A stretch of 64,000 nt of DNA, from contig CM062818.1 in the NCBI GenBank assembly GCA_031772625.1, positions 215,691,742 to 215,755,741 of the forward strand, in the 5' to 3' direction. The notes below the pieces were generated by a model. The model was not told the DNA's origin. It saw nothing but the letters and a program-made list of their open reading frames with translations, and did not search any database. This document shows, in pieces, positions 32,257 through 44,410 of the stretch. The number at the start of each line of letters is the position of its first letter. Within the stretch, counting starts at the first letter, position 1. The position numbers and the translations under genes were made by a program. This stretch comes from Pinus tabuliformis (taxonomy: Eukaryota; Streptophyta; Pinopsida; Pinales; Pinaceae).

Positions 32257-33857
32257 TGTTGGGCTGCTAGTTTGTCATTATTATTATCACTCTTTAATGC
32301 CTATTTCATCCATTTCTACCATTCTTTATCACGTCATTTATCATACTTTATCATATAATTCCATTTTATAATTATTTATGCTCTTATGGATAAATATTAT
32401 TTCTTGTCCTTTATTTTTAATAAACTAATTATTATTATTCATGATTTTACCAACGATGGTTTAATAAATTTGTTGAAACATCACTCACCGTTTTAGCCTC
32501 CAAGATCTTTTCCAGACTACAAATTTGATCTCCAACTGATTATTAAATATTCCAACTCAGAAATTCGCTAGAATAAGAAGTGATAGTCTTGCATTTAACG
32601 TTTCGGGCAAATGAAGAAGAATCTGGAAAATTCTAAACATGGGTTTTGTCCAGAACGGACCGAATTACTTTTAGAAAAGCCAATTTTCCCAAATTCAGTC
32701 TGTATTAAAAGAAACTGAAGGTTATCCGAAGACGATTTTCTCAGATTTGTTGTTGCGACCATTTTCCAAATTATTTAAGTTGCAATACCAAATTCGACTT
32801 GTTCTTGTTGAATGTTGATCGAGAGATATTTCAGATATGATCTTGCTGATTAATTTGTTTGAAACAATCCAATTTTGTAATGGGAATCATTTTGTAATCA
32901 TCTATGTTGTAACTTCTTGTTGCTCTCTGTGTATTTAAATGAAAACAGAGATCAGAGAGAGGAGGATGATAATGGGGGATAATAGGATAGGATAGGAGGA
33001 GGAGATATAATGTAGAGATTTAAATTTTCTCTTGTGACCTCAATTGTAATTTCAATATACAGAATGTTGTTCTGAAGGACACATTGTGCTGTAAATGACA
33101 TTTGGATTTGATGAATAATATATAACTTGCGTTGTTGTTCATTCAGATATTCAAAAGTAGCTAAGCAGTATCCGCTGGTGGCTTGGGCCTAGTCTCTGGT
33201 GGATCTTACTATTGTTCCCTATTTTATACTTTTCCATTTCCTGTGAGTTTATTCTATTTTGTATCTTTGCAGTTCCTGCGAGTTTATTCTATTTTTTATT
33301 TTTGCATTTGGTTTACTTTCCTTGATTCTGATTTCGTATACTCATTTCAGTAATTCACAACTCTGTTAATTGATTTCATTTATGCATACCATGGATTGAT
33401 TTAGTTATCAGTTAAGGAATTTTTTCTCATTAATTAAGACAAAGTGTGATTAGTATAGATCCAGTTGAAAAAGCTCAGTTACTGCTACAGTGCTCTTGGT
33501 TGATGTTATTCCCATTCAAATTGCTTGATTAATGTAGATCCAACTGAAAGATCTCAATTACTGTCACAATGCTCTCGGTCGATGTTATTCCCATTTGAAT
33601 TGCTTGCTTAAGATTGGATTATGGTTTTGTTTGAGATTAAGTCCTGACGCTTAAATGTATTATTTCCTTTAAAAGTTACAGCTTGAGATTTATGATTGCA
33701 TCCGTTTACTCTTGTATTGAATTTAATAGAATATCTTAAATCATTTCTCTCTAGATTTATAGTTTCTATACACTCTTGAAACAAAAAGACTTACCGAGGT
33801 TGATAATTAATGTGAGGCAATTAGGAGTTTTAAAAGACACCTTATATGCACCCAAAA
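32257..33857 (+). repeat. 5' LTR of the gag-only element
   Basis: It starts TGTTGGGCTGCTAG. Its end, aligned to the other LTR, reads CCCAAAA where the 3' copy has GCCAACA, so the terminal CA is mutated. Near 33456-33620 there is an internal duplication of about 80 bp (GTAGATCCAACTGAAAGA and TTGATGTTATTCCCATT), also present in the 3' LTR, so it predates insertion. TATTTAAA near 32933 could be the TATA-like box. Confidence 0.85.
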
Positions 33858-33876
33858 TTTTGGCACGTTGCCGGCG
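33858..33876 (+). promoter_or_regulatory. Primer-binding site of the gag-only element
   Basis: TTTTGGCACGTTGCCGGC follows the LTR directly. It resembles the TGGCGCCGTTGCCGGGG sites of Athila-type plant gypsy elements, with a base missing. Confidence 0.6.
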
Positions 33877-34311
33877 AGAGTGTTGCCATTTCACAGAGAG
33901 TGTTGTATGTTTTATATTTGCTGTTAGGAAAGAATTAGGTATTAAAAATGAAAGGTAAGAAACTACGTAACGAGCAAGTAAAGTGCTTGCTCCTTTGCCT
34001 GCTTTTTAGAACAATTGCATATAAGTTGAAGTATGTGTTTGATGTTTGTCTGCTGTGAGATAATTGGTTATTAAAAACGGAAGGTAAGAACCTACATAAC
34101 GAGTAAGTAAAGTGCTTGCTTCTCCACCCACTTCTTAGTAGAATTGCGTAGGAATTGAAGTAGGAATTTTAGAGGTAGAATTTTTGAAAAACACTCATAA
34201 TTCCACTTGAGTGGTGATGTAAGCACCACCCATTTAACTAACCAATTGATAGGAACATTTGAAGGAGGATCCTTAGAAACACATGAAGAACATATTCTAT
34301 TATGGTAAGAA

Positions 34312-35968
34312 ATGGCTCACATTTCTACTTTTGAATTCCCTATCAAAGATCTAGGAGGAGTGACACAAATGTACATAATTCCCCCATCTTCTCTTCCAAA
34401 TTTTCATGTTTGACAAATGAAGATCCAGATAAATTCTTATTTGATTTTGAAATGCTTCATAGAGGATATGATTATTGTACTAACAGTCAAAGGCTGAAAG
34501 TGTTTCCTCTTACTATAAAAGGAGTAGCTCTCCGATGGTTGATGAGCCTAGGTGGGAACTGCATCCAAACATGGGAGGACATGAAGAACATATTCTTGAA
34601 GAAGTCCAAGACTATTGCAAATCCAATGAAGATATTTTTGGTATGATATAAGGGGAAGATCAAATCTTGGAGGACTATGTAGAGTGATTTCAATATAACC
34701 TTCAAAAATCAAAGCATAAGTATGTGGAAAAAGAGATCTTAAAAACACTCCTTCTTAAAGGAATCAAAGATGAATTTTTAGAACTCTTAAATCTAATGGG
34801 AAAGGGTGATGTTTTTTAGTTATCATATGATGATGTTTGTGAATTATGCATAAGGTATTCAAGAGGAATCTTTAAGGCTAGCAAGAATTGTAGAGAAGTT
34901 TCTTCTTTCTTTTCCAAATCTACTACAAGAGTAAGAGATATAGGAGTTGAAATCAATGATTTTTTTGAGCATTTTAAAATTGATTTTATTAGCTCTCTAA
35001 ATTCACAATTGAATGTTTTTTAGGTTTAGAAAAATAGAGAAATTGAAGAAGTGTTTTTCCCTCATTGCCAAAAGGAGCATCCCATAGATAGTCACTCTTC
35101 CTTATCTAGGATGGAAGCATCATATCAAAGAGATGGGGACGCTGCAACAAGGTCAAAATCATGGAAATCATGGCCTACATGTATGGTTCAAAACACTTCC
35201 TCTCCATTTTCTTACTTGCATAATCCATTATGGAATACTCATGTGTCAGGGCAGCCATGTCAATCTCAATATACCCCCCAACAATATTGTCTACAAGTTT
35301 GGCATGGTTCATATTATGATTGCATGACTACTCTCCCTCATCTTGTAGCACAACCAAATCATCCATATTCTTCACCAGCTCTTCCACAACATCTTGCTTG
35401 TCTATCAAAACTATCCACACAACCCAATCAACCACATCATCAAAATGCTCCATGCCCTACACAATTTCCTGTTCAACTCATTCCACACCCTCATCATAAT
35501 AAACAAGCACAACATGCTTACAGTGTTGAACTGCAAGATTTACCTACCCTTCCCACCCATTCTATCTCACATGCGCCATTGGAGAAAGATTACAATGAGA
35601 TTCAAAATGTTTCAAACCAAAAAATTGTAGAAGTTATGGAAGAAAATGAGGTTTCTTCTAGACTGCATCAACAACTCGTTTTAAAAGCTCAAGAACTTCA
35701 TGATATGATGGCTATGGGAATCAAGAAATTAAAGCATATTGAAGATTGGTTTCACTCCATCATTTGTTTGCAGCATCACTCCATACTTCAACAATTTTTG
35801 ACACCATATTTTCAAAGGAAGTTGGCTTCTCATACCCTAATATTTATTAACATGCATTTTCAAATTTGGGTATGTACATACTTGAAGCCTTATTTCGAAA
35901 ATGGCTCCGCTGTAAGTACTCTTATACGTAATCATATTCATTTTTCAAATCAGAGTAGGTTAGTGTAA
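34312..35968 (+). pseudogene. Gag of the gag-only element
   Basis: The ATG at 34312 opens MAHISTFEFPIKDLGG. After a frameshift near 34410 the Gag core reads EDPDKFLFDFEMLHRGYDY, FPLTIKGVALRWLMSLGG and TWEDMKNIFLKK, the pattern of Athila-like plant gypsy Gag. Further pieces (LKTLLLKGIKDEF, LSYDDVCELCIRYSRG) extend to about 34870. A degenerate zinc-finger-like FFPHCQKEHP is near 35055-35085. A His/Pro/Gln-rich tail runs to 35968. Several TGA/TAG/TAA stops and frame changes are present. Confidence 0.72.
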
Positions 35969-36199
35969 AAAAATAAAATAACTAAGGACATAAATAAATA
36001 CATTTTGATTTTATGTAAAAATAGTTGTTTGTGTTGCAACACGTTGTGGAAATCAACATCGGTGATAAATGTTTTAATTCATTTGTGTATGTATATGAAT
36101 TATAATGGAAATAGCAGTTCTACAAACACTCATATTCATTTTTATCACCGATTTGAAAAAATGCTTGAATATCATATTTTTTGGCTTGTGGGCTTGATG

Positions 36200-36930
36200 A
36201 AATTTCTGAAAACACAGTCGGGACAGTCATGTTTTGAGGGAAAAAAGGGAATATATTTAAAAAAAAATTCTATCCTAAGTAGCCCTTGATGTTTACTTTC
36301 CAAATCAATCTGAACCACTGAATTTGAATTTGAAACGAAAAAGTTATAACCAAAACATTGACAGGGTGTCTAGCAGGCAGCTCAGGAACAGAGTTAGGAC
36401 AGTCAGTTTTTGGAGGCCTAAATCACTATATTTTGAAAACCTGTTTCTCTGGTATATTCCTCAATAAATCTAGTTTACAAGGCGATTTGAATCACTCATT
36501 TTTGATATCGTATGAGAAAATTATGACCAAAATACTGACTCTCTATCGTAAATCAGCACTCTTAAAACTATGTTTTTCTAATTTTTCACTTGTGTATTTG
36601 ACCCATCAATTCTTTTTGTTTTCAAAACCTGTTTATATTGGAGATAAATAAATGAATATACTTTAATTTCCAATTTGAACCAGCTCAATCCATCATCAAA
36701 CGAAAAATATATGCTTAAGATATCCATTGTTGGTCTAAGATGGGTAATCGTAAATGACTCAGTTATGCAGGTTGTTCTAAGTAAAATTGACATATCATAT
36801 CATTGAATTTTTAAAACTTATTTCTATTGGTAATATATCCTTGAAGTATCTCTCGTTCGGCTTTTGAATCACTCAAATTAGATGAAAAAAAAAGGAGTTA
36901 TGATTAAAACACTGTAGGTTAGCATGATTG
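36200..36930 (+). repeat. Degenerate repeats of about 190 bp (about 4 copies)
   Basis: Four loosely similar blocks start near 36230, 36430, 36615 and 36810. Recurrent parts are TTTTGAAAACCTGTTT, TTTGAATCACTCA, and GAGTTATGA.TAAAACACTG-like endings. No protein fits this stretch. Confidence 0.45.
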
Positions 36931-37574
36931 GCCATTGCTCTCCCGCAGGTAATAAATTAATTTTACTTTGTTATTTTTTTCCATGGATTTGTTTTACAGA
37001 GTAACTACTTGCTAGTTTTTTTGCATAATTCTTGGATTAAGGGAGCTCAGTCACCTTTCTTTTTCCATGATCTAATGTTTTATTGTAGGTAGACACTCGT
37101 TTTTTGCAGGTCTTAGGAGAATAAATAAGGTCAATTTATGGACGAGCGATTCTTGAAAGAAATTTCAATGAAACAAAGGCATCTCATCCAATTCATTACC
37201 TAATAGAAGAAATGGAGAATTAATTTCCATTTAAAGATTCATGTCATTACTGCCAAACCATTTTTCCAAGAGATCATTTTTTCCCATTGACAAATTGATA
37301 TTCCCTTAGGAAATAACATCATAGCTGTTGTAACTTAATTTATTTATTTATATACTGTTTTTTCAAATAAAGTGTTGTTTCTTTTTTGATTTCTCTTATT
37401 TTTTTGTGTTTCAGGTGTTGCTTTCTTCAAATTGTAGTTTCCGCTCCATTTGCGATTGAACAATGAGGAACACACCATGCAAGTTTTAGTTGCAGAAGGC
37501 AATCCTTCGGCAGCGTCATTTTTGTAAAAAGTTATTTCTTTTTGTAAAAACTGTAAACATGATTGTTTTTCTAT

Positions 37575-39035
37575 GTTTTTTCTCTGTTTGTTTGTTGTTC
37601 CCTTTTGGGAACAACACTTTGTTGCATTTTTATTGTTCCCTCTTGGGAACGACACTTTTTTCTGTTTTTGTTGTTCCCTATGGAGAACAACACTTTTTTG
37701 CATTTTTACTGTTCCCACTTTAAAACAACACTTTTTGTGTGTTTTTGTTGTTCCCTCTTTGGAACAACACTTTTTTGCATTTTTGTTGTTCCCTATTGGG
37801 GACAACACTTTTTGAGTGTTTTTGTTGTTCACTTTTGGGGACAACACGTTTTTTGAGTTTTTTTTGTTGTTCCCTCTTGGCAATAGCAATTTTTTGAGTT
37901 TTTTGTTGTTCCCTCTTGGGAACAACACTTTTTGAGTTTTTTTGCTATTCTCTCTCGGGGACAACACTTTTTGAATTTTTTTGCTATTCCCTCTAGGGAA
38001 CAACATTTTTTGAGTTTTTTTTGTTGTTCCCTCTTGGGGACAACATTTTTTGAGTTTTTTGTTGTTCCCTCTTGGGTACAACACTTTTTGAGCTTTTTTG
38101 TTGTTCTCTTTAGGGAACAACACTTTTTTGAGTTTTTGTTATTCCCTCTAGGGAAAATCACTTTTTTGAGTTTTTTTGTTGTTCCCTCTAGCGAAAAACA
38201 CTTTTTGAATATTTTTTGTTGTTCCCTCTTGGGGACAACACTTTTTGAGTTTTTTATCTATTTCCTCTAGGGAACAACACTTTTTTAGTTTTTGTTGTTC
38301 CCCTTTGAGAAAAACACTTTTTGAGTATTTTTGTTGTTCCTTCTTAGGGACAACACTTTTTTTGAGTTTTTTTGCTATTCCCTCTTGGGGACAACACTTT
38401 TTGAGCTTTTTGTTGTTCCCTCCAGGGAACAACACTATTTTAGAGTTTTTGTTGTTCCCTCTTGCGACAACACTTTTTTGAGTTTTTGATGTTCCCTCTT
38501 GGGGACAATGCTTTTTTGATTTTTTGTTGTTCCCTCTTTGGAACAACACTTTTTGAGCTTTTGCTATTCCCTTTTGGGAACAACGCTTTTTTGAGTTTTT
38601 GTTGTTCCCTCTTTGGAACAACACTTTTCTGCGTCTTTGTTGTTTCAACTTTGGAACAACACTTTTTTGTGTCTTTGGTGTTCCAACTTTGAAGCAGCAT
38701 TTTTCTGTGTTTTTGCTGTTCCAACTTTTGAACAACAATTTTTTGAGTTTTTGTTGTTCCCTCTTTGGAACAACACTTTTTGCATTTTTTTGTTTCCTCT
38801 TGGGAACAACGCTTTTCTACGTTTTTTTTGTTCCCTTTTGGGAACAACACTTTTGTGTGTTTTTGTTGTTCCCTCTTGGGAACAACACTTTTCTGCGTTT
38901 TTTTTTTTCCAACTTTGGAACAACACTTTTTGTTGTTTACTGTTCAAACTTTTGAACAACACCTTTTTCTCTTAGCGTGTCTTGTTGTTCCCACTTTTGA
39001 ACAGTTGTTGTTCCATCTTTGAAACAACATTTTTG
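37575..39035. repeat. Hairpin minisatellite, about 38 units of about 38 bp
   Basis: Units follow the pattern GTTGTTCCCTCTTGGGAACAAC, where the first and last nine bases are inverted complements with a 4-base loop, followed by ACTTTTTTGAGTTTTT. I count about 38 units by eye. Variants come as paired changes in places (for example TTCCAACTTTGGAAC and TTCAAACTTTTGAAC), which keeps the arms complementary. Both strands stay open for long stretches because most units are 37-39 bases and lack stops, but the resulting repeat peptides are not credible genes. The array is in the coding-free 3' part of the gag-only element. Confidence 0.93.
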
Positions 39036-41627
39036 CTTCTTCTGAAGTTTTGTGTTTTGTGAATAGCACTTCCTTCCTCTTGTGGGATTATTCCTAGCTC
39101 ATCTCAGCCCCATTTTTCTGATTCCCTTTCATGGCATGAAGTACAATACTTTTATGAGGACAAGAATTATGGAGTCTATTGAGGTAGGTGAATACCCTTA
39201 ACGTTATGATCTTTAACAGGACAACTTCTGGATGAGAGATTCTTTTTAAGAAAAGGGACACAATTATTTATATACTACTTTACTGCATCGTTCTCTGTTG
39301 TACATGATATTGATTGATTATCTTAATACCATGCTGGTTCCACCATTCCTAATTATAATCTTCTCTATCTGTAATAAATGAGCTTATGGGTATATTTTTT
39401 TCTATTGATATGTTCAACTTCTTCCACCATCCCTACTCTTAAGGAGTATTGAGCCTCCCTCTATTTATCATAAAAATGTGTAATAATAGTAAACTTCTAC
39501 CTACAAATAGAGGATAGGGGGTCTCATTAAGAGCCAGCCTACCATGTTCATAAGGATGTAGCAAAGTGACATTCCCACTATGGCTACCATACTAGTATTA
39601 TGATCCATTAGATAGCCAAAATATCCTTGGAACAGGAGGTCTCATCACGAGCTAGCCTGATCACTTTTGCTACATCTTAGTGAATGGCAGTGTGGTTATC
39701 TAGTTACCACGCCAACACACTGATCTCTTTTGTAGAACAACAATGGAACTCTCCATTTATAAATTGAGGATCCTGGCTCATATGGGTTAAAAAGAAACCC
39801 TTTCGAGGCTATAGATGCCTGTTGGCAGCAGAGGCTCTTCTTATGGTATTGAAGTTATATATTATCGTCAATTATTACTATAATACTCTCTTCTTGTTCT
39901 CTCTTTTTATCGGAGAAGTTATTTCCTTAATTTTTTCTTGTTTTGAACCTTTATGCATGAGAAATTGTTTTCTGATCAATCGCATCATTCTTGGTTGGAA
40001 TATCATCAACAAATAATTTTTTTGGCATATTGCTATCCTTTTTCCTTTTCGCATAACTTATCATTAATTCAAAGCATCCTATCTCTTATTCATAACTATC
40101 TTTACACACTTTGCTCTCATTATAACCATATCCCTTGTCGTCCTATCATTGATATGTGTACTCTACTTCATTTACTATCGTACTGTTCATCCCCTTGCCT
40201 TTCCATCAGAACAACACTTTTCCTATGCTTTATGGTTATGAACGCCCTTTTCCAATTGGAGGGGGAAGGTATGCATTATGGGATAGCATGCGATATAATT
40301 ACTACACTCTACCATAACTTGTTGATTTGACAAAATATTAGTATTGCATTTATACAAAAGTTTTTTTTAATTGAATTTTTGCATACGGCTTATCTGTTGT
40401 TGTTCAAAACTAAAACTGTGGATTCAAGAAATTTTGCATGCAAAATAGTGATTTGTTTATAGAAGAACAATAAGTATGGGGGGAAACTCTATTTTCAACA
40501 AGGCCACACTATTGCAATTAACAGAAGAGGCTCGAGAAACTCGCGAACGTGAAAAACTGTTCAGACATGATGTGCTTGCCTAGATTCTACCTTTTGCATC
40601 ATTTTCAGCATCAACTTAGCCTACATCATCTTTAACAAATGGCGGTCCATACATGTCATTCCAAATTTTTTTTCGGAGGTAAAACTTGAGGTAAGATAGC
40701 ATACTTTTCTGATTTATTACGAATTTAGGAGAATTTCATGCAAAATCCATTGAGAATTATTTATCATCATTCATTCCACATCTTTACCACTTCCCATTTT
40801 TCAGAGACAAAATATTTTAGTTTGGGGGAGTGTCCCTTTCATTTATTTATTTATTATGACCATGCCATTAATATCAAATTATCATCCATTGATATTCTTA
40901 TTCATTCTCAACACCTTCCTTATTCCATGTTGTTTTACACCAAGCATAGATTTCAACAGATTGTAGCAACCACCTCAATTTGTTTTCTAGCATTGCATGA
41001 CGACATGCTAACTCTCTAGTTTGGGGGAGAAATTGCTACACATGATGAATGTTTTCTACTTTCTTTCTCATTTAAGGCATACAATTTCATTTTTATATAG
41101 TGCAGAAATTGATTGGTGTATATCTTTGAAACTATGAATTGAATTCTTATGATTTTTGGATAATGAAGAGGTATTATTAAAATACACAAACCCATAAAAT
41201 TTCAAGTTAAATTAGTTTGTCAAATTTCAGATATCATGCACTGTCACCTACAACCATTTTTCTTATATCTCATGATCTCTGCATCAAAACGATCTGATTT
41301 TTGGATTAGAGAAGTATTAATATAGTAGAAATCTACTTGCAAAATTTCAACAAAATCTAGTTTGTAGTTTTTGAGAAAATGGTTAATGAAGTTTGTTGTT
41401 ACTTATATCATATTTTGTTGTAACTTCATATACATATAGTTGAACATCAATGTAAAAATTGTTACACCTTCATCAACATTTCTAAAATTGAATGTTCATT
41501 ATTTGAGGAAGAAGTCATTTGTTCCATCCAATTCATGAGTTGAGATGAACAATTTTTGTATTATTGCTTGATTAATACAAAGGCTTTGGGTTGCATGAGA
41601 ACATGCAATATATTCAGTTTGGGGATA
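39036..41627 (+). other. Coding-free 3' region of the gag-only element, with polypurine-like tracts
   Basis: No protein domain is seen. AGTTTGGGGGAG-like tracts recur: AGTATGGGGGGAAAC near 40475, AGTTTGGGGGAGTG near 40819, AGTTTGGGGGAGAAA near 41019 and CAGTTTGGGGATA just before the LTR (41616-41627). The last is in the position of the functional polypurine tract. Confidence 0.6.
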
Positions 41628-43235
41628 TGTTGGGTTGTTAGTTTGTCATTATTATTATCACTCTTTAACACCTATTTCATCCATTTATACCATTATTTAT
41701 CACGTCATTTATCATACTTTATCATATAATTCCATTTTATAATATTTATGTTATTGTGGATAAATATTATTTCTTCTCCTTTATTTTTAATAAATTAATG
41801 ATTATTATGCATGATTTACCAATGATGGTTTAATAAGTTTGTTGAAACATCACTCACCATTTTAGCTTCCAAGATCTTTTCCAAATTGTAAATTTGATCT
41901 CCAACACATTATTAAATATTCCAACTCAGAAATTCGTTGGAATAAGAAGTGACAGTTTTGCATTGAACGTTTCGGACAAATCAAGACGAATCTAGAAAAT
42001 CCGAAACATGGGTTTTGTCCAAAATGGACCGAATTAGTTTCAAAGTGAGAAGATTTTCCAAATTCAGTATATATTAAGAGAAACAGAAGTTTCTCCGAAG
42101 ACAATTTTCTTAGATTTGTTGTTGCGGCCGTTTTCCAAATTATTTCGGTTGCAATACCAAATTCGACCTGTTCCTGTTGAATGTTGATGGAGATATATTT
42201 CAGATATGATCTTGCTGATCAATTTGTTTGGAATAATCCAATTTTTTAATGGGAATCATTTTTCAATCATCTCTGTTTTAACTTCTCTTTGCTCTTTGTG
42301 TATTTAAATGAAAACAGAGATCAAAGGGAGGAGGATGATAATGGGGGATAATAGGATAGGATAGGAGGAGGAGATATAATGGAGAGATTTAAATTTTCAC
42401 TTGGGACCTCAATTGTAATTTCAATATACAGAATGTTATTATGAAGGACATGTCATGCTATAAATGACATTTGGATTTGATGAATCATATATAACTTACG
42501 TTGTTGTTCATTCGGATATTTAGAAGTAGCTAAGTAGTATCTGTTGGTCGCTAGGGCCCGGTCTCTGGTGGATCTTACTGTTGTTCCATGTTTTATACTT
42601 TTCCATTTCCTACGAGTTTATTCTATTTTATATCTTTGTAGTTCCTACGAGTTTATTCTGTTTTATATCTTTGTAGTTAGTTTACTTTCCTTACTTCTGA
42701 TTTCGTATACTCATTTCAGTAATTCGCAACTCTGTTAATTGATTTCATTTATGCATACCATGGATTGAATTAGTTATCAATTAAGGAATTTTTTCTTGTT
42801 AATTAAGACAAAGTGTGATTAGTATAGATCCAGCTGAAAGAGCTCAGTTACTACTGCAGTGCTCTTGGTTGATGTTATTCCCATTCGAATTGCTTGATTA
42901 ATGTAGATCGAGCTAAAAGAGCTCAGTTACTGCTACAGTGCTCTTGGTTGATGTTATTCCCATTTGAAATGCTTGCCTAAGATTGGATTATTGTTTTTAT
43001 TGAGATTAAGTCTTGATGCTTAGATGTATTATTTCCTTTAAAAGTTACATCTTGAGATTTATGATTGCATCCGTTTACTCTTGTATTGAATTTAATAGAT
43101 TATCTTAAATCATTACTCTCTAGATTTATAGCTTGCACATATTGTGTACAATCTTGAAATAAAATGACTTACCCATGTTGATAATTAATTTGAGGCAATT
43201 AGGAGTTTTAAAAGACAACTTATATGCAGCCAACA
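41628..43235 (+). repeat. 3' LTR of the gag-only element
   Basis: It starts TGTTGGGTTG after the polypurine tract and ends GCCAACA. It aligns with the 5' LTR along its whole length with scattered substitutions and small indels, so the insertion is not recent. Confidence 0.85.
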
Positions 43236-44200
43236 ATCATGGCTTCACTATTCCTCCCTAACATGATTCTTGGGATCCCAGTGTGGTACATCGATCCCCC
43301 TGCAAGCATTTCGGCTGGTTAGCCATGACCATATTTTGCTTCAGTACCTTCACAACCTCAATAGGAACCAACTCTTGCTGTGAAAGCAGCTAGCGAGGGG
43401 GACAAATCCAAAAAGAAATATTTGAAGGACAAGGCTCCCAGGCTCCCCTAGCCCTTGAGGCCCCAAAGCTGTGCATTTTGTGCGACGTTGTTGGGCATGC
43501 CACCAAAAATTGTTCTAAACTTCCTCAACTTAAACCTTTGGTTCATGAAGCGTTCCCTGTGTTGAATATTTCAGAATTCCAAGTTGACATACCGGTCCCA
43601 CCTAAGAAACTCAAAATGCTTCACACAAACCACCATTATGCCCTTTGTGATCTTCATGGTCATTATTCTCATTATTTCCCTCATCTCGGCGAGTTTCATG
43701 ATTTACTTAAGGATATTCGTGAATACGAGGCCACTCGTAGTAGAGCCACTACTTCTCTACCTGTGGATTCTGGTACCACCAGTCAACCAAAACAGGGAAA
43801 CTTTGGCCCCTCTATTTTGATCCCCTCCCCCCATGACCAAGTCCTTCTTCTTCCTTATACATCATCCTGGTAAGGAGCCTCATGTTTGTCCCTGTAATTA
43901 GTATCTCCACATTTCCAATAGAAATTATATTATGTGAAGATGAAACTGAAGGGAAATCAACATCTTTTACCTCCACTGTTGAGTTGGAAAGAAATGATGA
44001 GGGCTTCTCATCATCTGTAGTTGGTGGTTTTCTGGTTGTCATGGTTCATTCCCCAACTTCCTTCCTAACATACCCAAGTCTTGCGTGACGGGGTAATTCC
44101 TCTACTTTGATGGGGTTTATGATTCCCTAGCCATTAATTTCGAGGCCCTTCCCATGATACCCCATTGCCTTTAACATTTTGGAGCTGATTCTTGTGGTAC
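43236..44200 (+). pseudogene. Gypsy gag segment with two zinc knuckles (gypsy B continuation or chimera)
   Basis: After the target duplication the text continues as a Pro-rich segment (MILGIPVWYIDPPASISAG) and a basic stretch (GDKSKKKYLKDKAP). In the next frame comes a perfect CCHC knuckle, CILCDVVGHATKNC (about 43472-43513). A second, worn one follows (YALCDLHGHYSHYF, outer Cys residues replaced), then LGEFHDLLKDIREYEATR. This looks like a nucleocapsid region. It follows the gypsy B protease in order, which is unusual, so recombination between elements is possible. No RT or integrase follows. Confidence 0.6.
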
Positions 44201-44410
44201 TGTTGTAGTGACTATAACCACCCTCAAAAATTTTGCCTCAGCTTCATTTTGGAGCCCCCCCACCCACCTTTCACAACAGCATGTCTTGCTTCGTCAAGTA
44301 CACAAGATTCAATGTTTTTCTTGCAGAAAGGCAGACTGTATATCAGACCTTGATGCATTCCCCTCAGAAGTTGTTCATCCGGACTTGGTCCAGCAATATG
44401 CTAAGAATAT
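44201..44410 (+). repeat. LTR-like 5' end related to the gypsy B LTR
   Basis: TGTTGTAG at 44201 opens about 200 bases that align with 20812-21010 (shared ACAACCACCCTC-like, GTCTTGC, GTCAA.TACACAAG, CCCCTCA and GACTTGGTC segments) at perhaps two thirds identity. After that the two diverge. It may be the 3' LTR of gypsy B's relative or part of another element. Confidence 0.5.

Larger units (their letters stand above)
32257..43235 (+). mobile_element. Large non-autonomous LTR element (gag-only, 11 kb)
   Basis: Two long similar LTRs (32257-33857, 41628-43235) with TGTTGG...CCAACA ends enclose 7.8 kb. The flanks GTCAT (32252-32256) and ATCAT (43236-43240) look like a 5-bp target duplication with one change. 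Inside are a primer-binding site, a decayed gag and then about 5.6 kb without any protease, RT or integrase, partly filled by tandem repeats. That architecture fits non-autonomous large LTR derivatives that depend on a relative for enzymes. It sits in gypsy B. Confidence 0.8.

Noticed and set aside
37344-39022. Many long open frames on both strands encoding Lys/Cys-rich or Phe/Leu-rich repeat peptides
   Set aside because: They are by-products of a roughly 38-bp stop-free tandem unit. All phases and both strands are open, and no start context or homology supports a gene.
37575-39035. Regular palindromic repeats resembling a CRISPR array
   Set aside because: Units are contiguous and nearly identical throughout, with no unique spacers or cas genes, and the setting is a plant LTR element.
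20812-44410. A single gypsy B element with LTRs at 20812 and 44201 as a matching pair
   Set aside because: Only about 200 bases at the LTR starts are similar. The rest do not align, no polypurine tract precedes 44201, and no target duplication could be found.
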